Source of the DNA: CAZPMT01 sp964587655
Lineage (GTDB): Bacteria; Hydrogenedentota; Hydrogenedentia; Hydrogenedentales; SLHB01
Direction: 5' to 3'
DNA length: 29,680 nt
Assembly (NCBI GenBank): GCA_964587655.1
Contig: CAZPMT010000063.1
Location: 1-29,680, forward strand
The notes under the pieces are model-generated. The model was not told where the DNA came from, made no database searches, and worked only from the letters and a program-made list of their open reading frames with translations. Both the position numbers and the translations under genes were made by a program. Positions 20,066-26,858 of this stretch are shown here, piece by piece (the stretch's first letter is position 1; each line of letters begins with the position of its first letter).

Positions 20066-23000
20066 ATGAGAAAGAGAGAGACGTTGAGTAAGCTGAGTGT
20101 TAGCTGTTGGATGACGCTGCTGATGGGGATGTTGGGTCTTCTCTACTCAGCGGAGGGCTACGCCGGCGCGGATGAGCTTGCCTCGGCGATTGTCAACGCC
20201 GGGGGAGTCTCGCATGGGTTGTGTTGCGTGGTTGGCGGTGCAGGCACGGAACTCCCTGTCGCTTTGGCGGAAGCGAGCGGCCTTCTTGTGCACGTGATCG
20301 ACGCTGACGCACCGGCGGTGCAAGCGGGCAGGGACGCAGCGGCAAGAAAAGGACTGGGCATCAAGCGTCTCCTGATCGAACGGATGAATGCGGGTCCTCT
20401 CCCCCACTCCGGCAACACGCTGGATCTGGTGCTAGTCCCGGAAACGTCAAAAGAGATTCTGTCGGGACTGTCGGCTCAGGAAGTGTTGCGAGCGCTGAGG
20501 CCAAAGGGAAAAGCGATCCTGCGCGTTCGGGAAGAACGCGGCGTATCGCGCGAAACGCTGGAGGACTGGGCAAAGAAGGCTTCGTTCAAATTGGCACGTT
20601 TGGATAAGGCCCTGGATGGGTGGTTCGTTCTCGCAAAGCCGGCGCTTTCCGGCGCGGACAATTGGAGCCATTGGGAACATGCGCCGGACAACAACCCGGT
20701 GTCGACGGACACGGCGATCAAGGCGCCATACATGACGCAGTGGATGGCCGAGCCGTATTACATCGCGATGCCCGCGATCACAACGGCCGCGGGCGGGCGG
20801 ACCTTCGTGGCGATGGGGCACATCGCCCATCACGAGCGTGAAGAGGCTTGGTTGAACACGTTGCTGGCGCGGAACGGGTACAACGGCGCGGAGCTTTGGC
20901 GGAAACGGCTGCCGGACGGATATCTCGTTCACCGTTCGGCGTTCATCGCAACGGACGACGTCTTTTACATGATCGATCCGGGCGGTCAAGGGTGTCTGCT
21001 CATCAACCCTGAAACTGGAGACGAAATCGGACGTGTGCGCGCGCCGGAGGTGCGGGGTGAATGGAAATGGATGGCCCTTGCTGGAGATACGTTGTTCGGC
21101 CTTGCGGGCGAGAAGGCCGACCCTTCGGAAACGACGGTGGTCCGCAGCAAATACCCCGCATGGAGTTGGGACGAACTCAGCAAGGGTTACTACGAAGAAC
21201 CGCGTATCCCGTGGGGATTCGGCGAGACGGTCTTTGCGTACGACCTGAAAGCCGGGAAGCTGTTGTGGAGCTATCGGGATGCCTCAGAGGTCGATTCACG
21301 GGCGATGGCGATCGGTGAAGGCCGTGTCTTCTTTTACTCGCCTGATGCGCACTTGGGGTGTCTGGATGCGAAGACGGGCGCCCTGGCGTGGGTGAATGAC
21401 GACGCACAAACTCGGCGACTCATTAATGAAGAAGGGCGGGGACTGACTTCGACGCCCGGTTTCCAGACGGCCTGCTATTGCGTGTATACGCCGAAGGCGT
21501 TGTTCTTCGAGGCGCAGACGCAGATGAACCTGGTGGCGGTATCCAAGGATGATGGCCGTTTGCTGTGGCATCGAAAGAAAACGACGAGCAATCCCAATGT
21601 CATCTATCTCGACGGGAACGTTCTTGCGGGTCTGGGGCCGGATGGAAACACGCTGGTGATGAGCCCTGAAACGGGCGGCGTCATCGAGGATCTGGGCTTC
21701 AAGAAGCGGTCGTGCGCGCGCTTGACCGCGACGCCGGATTCGCTGTTCTGTCGCGGCGATCCGGAAGGGGTGACGCGGTATGACCGGGCGACGAAGACGA
21801 TACTGTTTGACGGCTCGATGCGTCCGGCGTGCAACGACGGCGTGATTGGCGCGAACGGTCTTCTCTACATCGGTCCGTGGTTGTGCGACTGCAATCTCTC
21901 GCTCATAGGCACGGTCGCGCTCTGCTCCGCCGGCGCGCCCGTATCGCCGGCGCCCGCCGCCGAGCGACTCGAGGTGTGCGGCAATGACTCGGGGACCGCA
22001 GCACCGTTCGACGGTTCGGAGGATGACTGGAGCGCGTATCGCGGCGGCAGCACGCACACTGGCGGGACGCGCGTCGCGGTTACGAGTCCGTTGCAGCCGC
22101 TGTGGGTGTGGCAGGCTCCGGCTCAGTTTACGCCCACGGCGCCGACGACGGGCGGAGGGCTCGTGTTTTTCGCGGGTGACGACGGCGTGGTCCGCGCGCT
22201 CGATGCTGCGGGCGGTGCGGTGCGGTGGACGTTTCAGACGGGGGGACCCGTTCTCGAGCCGCCGACAATCTGGGAAGGACGCGCATACGTTGGATCTGGC
22301 GACGGCTTTGTGTATGCGTTGGAGGCCGCGACGGGACGCTTGTTATGGCGGTTCCGCGCGGCGCCGGTCGAGCGCCGCATTCCCGCGTATGGCGCATTGT
22401 GCTCGACGTGGCCCGTCAACAGCGGCGTCGTCGTGAAGGACGGCGTCGCGTACTGCGCGGCGGGGATTATCGACTACGACGGTACTTACCTGTCCGCGTT
22501 GGACGCGCGGACCGGCGCACTGAAATGGGAGAACGACTCGTCTGGGCATCTCAGCGAGAAATTGCGCAAGGGCGTTTCCGCGCAGGGAAACCTGACGTTT
22601 CTCGGTGACGCGATCTACATGGCGGGCGGGAACATCATATCGCCCGCGCGATATCTTCTTAAGGATGGGCGGTACGACGGCCCCGCGCCGCGTGACGGGT
22701 CGCCGGAATCAAACCGCGGCGAAGAGATCGGCGTGCTGGCGGACGAGTTTTTCGTGCTCGGCGGGCGGCTCCGTTACTCGGCCATCGAGAACGTGGTGAA
22801 TCCGGGGGTGTTTTGGATTGCACGGGAACCCAAGGGCGCCACGCTGGAACTGTCCTTTGGACACAGCGTGCCGACGTGGGATGATACGCTGATGGTCGCC
22901 GCACATGACCGCGAGAGTCCCCCGCAGGCGTATGAGACAAAGGCCATACTTGATCGATTGCGCAAGAAAGATGGGCGCAAGTTGCGATTGCCGGAGTCGA

Positions 23001-23941
23001 TATGGAAGGCGAAGGCGCTTGAGAAGAGTCAAACGGTGACGTTGGCGTTGACGCGCGATTCCGTGATAGCGGTGTGCAGAACGCCCCGCGAACGCAGTCT
23101 TCGTCCGGTGTGGCGGCTTGTCTTGCTGAACCGCGACACGGGCACGCCTTTGTGCGAGCAGACGCTGCCATCGGCGGCACGGTCCAATGCCGTTGCGATT
23201 GATCGGGACAGCCGAGTCCTAGTTTCGCTCGCGGACGGCGGTCTGTGTTGCTATGGCGACAGCGCGGCGTTCCAGAAGTATCTTGCAAGCCTGGTCACGC
23301 AAGCGTCGAGCGAAACAGATCGGCAGCAGGCCGTGGCGCGCATCACGGGCACGCTGCAGTCCGTGCGCGATCCCGCGGGCCGCGAGTCCCTGATAAGCGC
23401 AGTGCAAAGCGCGGGCATCGATCTGTTCGCGGAAGCGAAACAAGCCGCGGCGGTGACGGCGTGGCGATTGCTCGGTCCCGTGCCGTGGGACAGGGATAAG
23501 AACACGCTCGATAAGACTTTCGTTAAGGAACCCCGTGTGAAGTTGGACCGGCGCTGTAAGATCGGAGGCGAGAAGTTGTCGTGGGAGCGTTACCCGACGG
23601 TGGACGCGAACGGTATGGTTGATCTCGCGGCGTATTACGGCGACTGTCAGGGCGTGGCCGTTTACGGATATGCCGAGGTGAAGGCGCCTCATGAGGGCGA
23701 TGCGTTGCTCCAAGTCGGTAGCAACGATGGTTTCAAGTGCTGGTGCAACGGCAAAGAAGCGGGCCGGTTTGACGGCGGGCGGCGTTATGAGCCGGATCAG
23801 GACAAGCTGAAGGTACATCTTGATGAAGGCGTGAACAAGATTCTCATTAAGGTGAGCCAGGAGGGTGGCGCATGGGCCTTCGGCATCCGCGTCACGGATT
23901 CCGACGGCAAGCCCCTCACCGTCGAGACGGCGACACCATAG
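20066..23941 (+). CDS. Exported methyltransferase-like/PQQ beta-propeller protein with C-terminal jelly-roll-like domain
   Basis: A 1291-residue protein. An N-terminal signal or anchor helix lies at about 12-34. Next is a Rossmann methyltransferase-like domain (about 45-190): CCVVGGAGTELPVALAE as motif I, VHVIDAD as the acidic strand end, NTLDLVLVPE as motif IV. After a linker NWSHWEHAPDNNPVS (199-213) come many PQQ/BamB-type blades, for example VFAYDLKAGKLLWSYRD, CLDAKTGALAWVND, VYALEAATGRLLWRF and LSALDARTGALKWEN, probably two propellers up to about residue 1100. The C-terminal 140 residues include LLQVGSNDGFKCWCNGKE and VNKILIKV, resembling PA14/carbohydrate-binding jelly rolls. A CNDG...NGL...CDC motif (C589, C607, C609) recurs in the paralogue at 26850. 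No catalytic role is known. GGAG lies 15 bp before the start. The next gene begins 9 bp after the stop, so this is probably the first gene of a four-gene operon. Confidence 0.8.
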   Translation: MRKRETLSKLSVSCWMTLLMGMLGLLYSAEGYAGADELASAIVNAGGVSHGLCCVVGGAGTELPVALAEASGLLVHVIDADAPAVQAGRDAAARKGLGIKRLLIERMNAGPLPHSGNTLDLVLVPETSKEILSGLSAQEVLRALRPKGKAILRVREERGVSRETLEDWAKKASFKLARLDKALDGWFVLAKPALSGADNWSHWEHAPDNNPVSTDTAIKAPYMTQWMAEPYYIAMPAITTAAGGRTFVAMGHIAHHEREEAWLNTLLARNGYNGAELWRKRLPDGYLVHRSAFIATDDVFYMIDPGGQGCLLINPETGDEIGRVRAPEVRGEWKWMALAGDTLFGLAGEKADPSETTVVRSKYPAWSWDELSKGYYEEPRIPWGFGETVFAYDLKAGKLLWSYRDASEVDSRAMAIGEGRVFFYSPDAHLGCLDAKTGALAWVNDDAQTRRLINEEGRGLTSTPGFQTACYCVYTPKALFFEAQTQMNLVAVSKDDGRLLWHRKKTTSNPNVIYLDGNVLAGLGPDGNTLVMSPETGGVIEDLGFKKRSCARLTATPDSLFCRGDPEGVTRYDRATKTILFDGSMRPACNDGVIGANGLLYIGPWLCDCNLSLIGTVALCSAGAPVSPAPAAERLEVCGNDSGTAAPFDGSEDDWSAYRGGSTHTGGTRVAVTSPLQPLWVWQAPAQFTPTAPTTGGGLVFFAGDDGVVRALDAAGGAVRWTFQTGGPVLEPPTIWEGRAYVGSGDGFVYALEAATGRLLWRFRAAPVERRIPAYGALCSTWPVNSGVVVKDGVAYCAAGIIDYDGTYLSALDARTGALKWENDSSGHLSEKLRKGVSAQGNLTFLGDAIYMAGGNIISPARYLLKDGRYDGPAPRDGSPESNRGEEIGVLADEFFVLGGRLRYSAIENVVNPGVFWIAREPKGATLELSFGHSVPTWDDTLMVAAHDRESPPQAYETKAILDRLRKKDGRKLRLPESIWKAKALEKSQTVTLALTRDSVIAVCRTPRERSLRPVWRLVLLNRDTGTPLCEQTLPSAARSNAVAIDRDSRVLVSLADGGLCCYGDSAAFQKYLASLVTQASSETDRQQAVARITGTLQSVRDPAGRESLISAVQSAGIDLFAEAKQAAAVTAWRLLGPVPWDRDKNTLDKTFVKEPRVKLDRRCKIGGEKLSWERYPTVDANGMVDLAAYYGDCQGVAVYGYAEVKAPHEGDALLQVGSNDGFKCWCNGKEAGRFDGGRRYEPDQDKLKVHLDEGVNKILIKVSQEGGAWAFGIRVTDSDGKPLTVETATP

Positions 23942-23950
23942 AGGTTAGTA

Positions 23951-25051
23951 GTGAAGTCATTTTGGATCTTGGATTTTGGATTTTGGATTGAGAGCCCACG
24001 GTGGCGGCCGCTGTGGGTGCTAACGGCGATCTTCCTTGCGTCGTTTGTTGCATTTTCCGCTAGTGCTTGTAACAGCGGGAGCGTGCGCGATGCGGGGTTC
24101 CTGGCGAAACGGGACGTGCACCGTCTTTGCGTGTTCACGAACGCCTCGGACGCCGAGGGTGAAGCGATCTTCGGGCGGCTGCGTTCGTGGCTCGATGGCG
24201 ACGGTAAGTATCTGAATGTTGTTCTCAATCGCGTGGACGGAAATGACGGCTCGGTGCGCTGGGAGGATTACGGCATTCCTTCAAAGCCGCCGAGCGTGCC
24301 GGTGGTCGCCCTGGTTGGATTGATGCCGACGAGCCCGCGGCGGGCCTTCGTGATCGGCCATTGGGAGCCCACGTTGAGCGACTCGGATCTGGCGGCGCTG
24401 CTCACTTCGCCCGCGCGGGAAGCGCTGAAGCGGGCCATTACCGACGTGTGGGCGGTGGTCCTGTATTCTCCGGGCGCGAACGCGAATGAAAAAAAGGAGC
24501 CGCTGTTGAAATCCGTCTCGGAGAAGTGGGCAACCGATCATCCGCCGGGGATTTCAATCGTGTCGTTCGACAGGAATGACCCGCGCGAGCGGCTTCTCTG
24601 TTTGTTCGCGGGTTTGGAACCGTCGGGACCTGACTGGGCCGGGGTAGTGTTCGGGCGCGGGAAACTCATGGCGCCGCCGATGGAAGGCGGTGACATCACC
24701 GAGAACAACCTGAATCAGTTGTTGAATAGTCTCACCGTGCCGTGCACGTGTCTCCAACAATCGATGACCTTGGGTCTGGATCTGCCAATGACCTGGGAGC
24801 CGGAGTTCGATGCCAAGGCGGCCGGCGCGGTCCAGTCGCTCGGCTACATGGAGACCGTTGTGGACGCGGGAGAGCCGACAGCGCGGGCGGACCCATTAGC
24901 GCCGCTCATGGCCGAGATCCCGCGAGAAGATCGGCATGTCCTCGCCTCCGTTCTGTTGCCGTTGGCATGCGCGTCGGGAATCGCCGTCGCGGCGGTCGCG
25001 TGGATTGTCTGGCGGAACCGGCGGCGGCGCGCTGTGTCTCTGGAGGAATGA
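23951..25051 (+). CDS. Uncharacterised two-TM protein of an ABC-transporter operon
   Basis: A 366-residue protein of no family that I recognise. After a short N-terminus (MKSFWILDFGFWIE, encoded by a TTTGGAT-repeat) there is a signal-anchor or lipoprotein-like segment WVLTAIFLASFVAFSASAC with a poor lipobox (C40). A soluble region of about 280 residues then begins with RDVHRLCVFTNASDAEGEAI, loosely thioredoxin-like. It contains GVVFGRGKLMAPPMEGGDIT and the conserved-looking VPCTCLQQSMTLGLDLPMTW. The C-terminus is a membrane helix (LASVLLPLACASGIAVAAVAW) followed by RNRRRR. The topology suggests a periplasmic sensor or scaffold held by both ends. The GTG start has GAGG 6 bp upstream (23941-23944). 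The stop overlaps the permease start as ATGA, so it probably works with that transporter. Confidence 0.65.
   Translation: MKSFWILDFGFWIESPRWRPLWVLTAIFLASFVAFSASACNSGSVRDAGFLAKRDVHRLCVFTNASDAEGEAIFGRLRSWLDGDGKYLNVVLNRVDGNDGSVRWEDYGIPSKPPSVPVVALVGLMPTSPRRAFVIGHWEPTLSDSDLAALLTSPAREALKRAITDVWAVVLYSPGANANEKKEPLLKSVSEKWATDHPPGISIVSFDRNDPRERLLCLFAGLEPSGPDWAGVVFGRGKLMAPPMEGGDITENNLNQLLNSLTVPCTCLQQSMTLGLDLPMTWEPEFDAKAAGAVQSLGYMETVVDAGEPTARADPLAPLMAEIPREDRHVLASVLLPLACASGIAVAAVAWIVWRNRRRRAVSLEE
23960..23990 (+). repeat. Short TTTGGAT-type repeat at the start of a gene
   Basis: Four copies of TTGGAT within 31 bp, read as WILDFGFWI on the plus strand. The opposite strand reads NPKSKIQN-like. I recall such TTTTGGATTT repeats as common intergenic elements in many bacteria, so the first dozen codons of the gene may be repeat-derived. 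Confidence 0.6.
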
Positions 25052-26208
25052 TGCGGGACCGTATGACCTTGTCGCGGCTGATCCGGCGGGAAATGCAGAG
25101 ATCGAAGGTGAACACGCTGCTGTGTCTCATCGTTGTGACGCTCGCGTCCGGACTGTTCGTTGCGATGACGGACATCAGTCTTGCCTCTATCGACTCGACG
25201 CGCGTGATGATGAAGGATATGGGGTTCAACCTGCTCGTGCTGCCGAGGGGCGTCGATCCGGCCCGATACCAGGCGCTCGATTTCCAGGACATCGACATGC
25301 CGGAGGAGTACGTAAAGAAACTGTCCGAGAATACGGTGATCCTTGCGCAGCATTTTGTAGGCAAGTATCAGAAGACGGTTGAACTCGATGGCCGGAAGAT
25401 CGTCCTGACGGGCGTGTTGGGCGAGATCGCGCGGACGGGCACGGAAAAGAAACCGATGCCTACCGCGTACACCGTTCCGAAGGGGCAGGTGTTTCTCGGC
25501 GCCGCCGCGGCGCGCGCGATGAACAAGAAGGCGGGCGACAAGGTGACTCTGTTGGGACGCTCCTTTGACGTGGGACGCGTGCTCGACGAGATCGGCGCCA
25601 TGCCCGAAGACATACGCGTGTATGCACACCTGCATGACGTACAGGAATTGCTGGGGCGCCCGGGCCGGGTGAACGCGATCGACGCGCTCGCGTGTCAGTG
25701 TCCGGCGTCGGCCAAGGATATCATCGCGCTCATCAGTAAGAGCATCCACGACGTGCTGCCGGACGTCGAAGTGCAGCCCTATCAATCAATCCTCCTTGCG
25801 CGGCATCAACAGCGCGTGCTGATGGAGAGGCTTCAACTTGCGGCGCTGGCGATCGTGATCCTTGGATCGGCGGCGGCGGTGTGCGGACTGACGTACCAGA
25901 ACGTCACGAACCGGCGGCACGAGATAGGTGTGTTGCGTGCGTTGGGCGTGGCAGATCGTAAGATATACGGCGTGTTCCTCGGAAAGATCCTTGTCTATGG
26001 CGTGGTGGGTTCGCTACTTGGGACCGGCCTTGGGCGTATGGCGTCAGGCTGGCTGAGTGTGGCGCAAAGCCCCGCCGTTGCGCCATTAAACGTACTTACT
26101 TGTGTGGTAATTATTACGCCGATTGCGTGTATTGCGTTCGGCCTTCCGCCGATTGTCAGCCGTTTGATGCAGGAGCAGATCGAGGTCTTGGGAGAAGGAA
26201 CATCGTGA
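25051..26208 (+). CDS. FtsX/MacB-type ABC transporter permease
   Basis: A 385-residue permease with the FtsX/MacB layout. One N-terminal helix (NTLLCLIVVTLASGLFVAM, about 19-37) is followed by a periplasmic domain of about 210 residues. It includes a VFLGAAAARAMNKKAGDKVTL segment like the MacB core domain (G..LA..L..K.GD.V.L). Then come three C-terminal helices; the first is ALAIVILGSAAAVCGLTYQN, followed by the coupling-helix region NRRHEIGVLRALGVADRKIYG, the strongest family signature. These proteins do not translocate across a channel but move periplasmic substrates or transmit force (LolCE, MacB, FtsX). Several starts are possible (ATG 25048, 25051, 25063); 25051 has GGAGG at the best distance (25042-25046). 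It overlaps the previous gene (ATGA) and the ATPase gene (GTGA). Confidence 0.85.
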   Translation: MRDRMTLSRLIRREMQRSKVNTLLCLIVVTLASGLFVAMTDISLASIDSTRVMMKDMGFNLLVLPRGVDPARYQALDFQDIDMPEEYVKKLSENTVILAQHFVGKYQKTVELDGRKIVLTGVLGEIARTGTEKKPMPTAYTVPKGQVFLGAAAARAMNKKAGDKVTLLGRSFDVGRVLDEIGAMPEDIRVYAHLHDVQELLGRPGRVNAIDALACQCPASAKDIIALISKSIHDVLPDVEVQPYQSILLARHQQRVLMERLQLAALAIVILGSAAAVCGLTYQNVTNRRHEIGVLRALGVADRKIYGVFLGKILVYGVVGSLLGTGLGRMASGWLSVAQSPAVAPLNVLTCVVIITPIACIAFGLPPIVSRLMQEQIEVLGEGTS

Positions 26209-26858
26209 TTCGCCTCGATAACGTCACCAAGCACTTCCGGAAAGGCCGCGAGATCGTTCGGGCGCTGGACGGCTTGACCATCGATCTGCCGCAAGGTGCG
26301 CTGGCGCTGTTGCACGGACCTTCCGGCAGCGGGAAGACCACGGCCATAAACATAGTGGCGGGACTGACGCTTCCGACTTCGGGTTCGGTAACGGTTGCAG
26401 GACGCCAACTCGATTCGCTTTCGCCGCGGGCGCGCGCCGCGTTGCGCGCGCGCGACATTGCCGTCGTGTTTCAGATGTTTCATCTCGTCCCTTACCTCAC
26501 CGCGTTTGAGAACGTCCTTCTCCCGACGCTCGCTTCGGTGGGACGGGATGCGCAGGCGCGTGCGAGAGAACTTCTCGATGAGTTGGGCCTGAGCGATCGC
26601 AGCGGGCACTATCCTTCGGAGTTGTCGGCGGGCGAACGTCAACGTTGCGCTCTCGCGCGGGCGCTCTTGAACCGCCCGAAGATCATCGTCGCGGACGAAC
26701 CGACCGGGAACCTGGACGAAGACAGCGCGCACATCGTTCTCGATATGCTTGAACGGACCCGGCGCGAAGGGGCGACGATCCTGCTCGTAAGCCATCAGCC
26801 CGTCGAGCGCATCCGTCCGGATATCGAGTTTCGCCTCAATGCGGGAAGATTAGTTTGA
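26205..26858 (+). CDS. ABC transporter ATP-binding protein (LolD/MacB type)
   Basis: A 217-residue ATPase subunit. Walker A is GPSGSGKTT (38-46), the Q-loop glutamine is Q90, the signature is LSAGERQ (140-146, varying from LSGGQ), Walker B is IIVADEPTGNLD (160-171) with catalytic E165, and the switch histidine is H197 in LVSHQP. The length and the ADEPTGNLD motif are typical of the LolD/MacB/FtsE group that pairs with FtsX-type permeases. The GTG start overlaps the permease stop as GTGA, with AGAAGGA 5 bp upstream. It therefore energises the preceding permease. The 3' end overlaps the convergent propeller gene by 9 bp. Confidence 0.93.
   Translation: MIRLDNVTKHFRKGREIVRALDGLTIDLPQGALALLHGPSGSGKTTAINIVAGLTLPTSGSVTVAGRQLDSLSPRARAALRARDIAVVFQMFHLVPYLTAFENVLLPTLASVGRDAQARARELLDELGLSDRSGHYPSELSAGERQRCALARALLNRPKIIVADEPTGNLDEDSAHIVLDMLERTRREGATILLVSHQPVERIRPDIEFRLNAGRLV

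Noticed and set aside
24742..25050. An N-terminal extension of the FtsX permease into the preceding gene
   Set aside because: The added residues are low-complexity out-of-frame readings of the 366-residue protein. A good GGAGG site marks the start at 25051.
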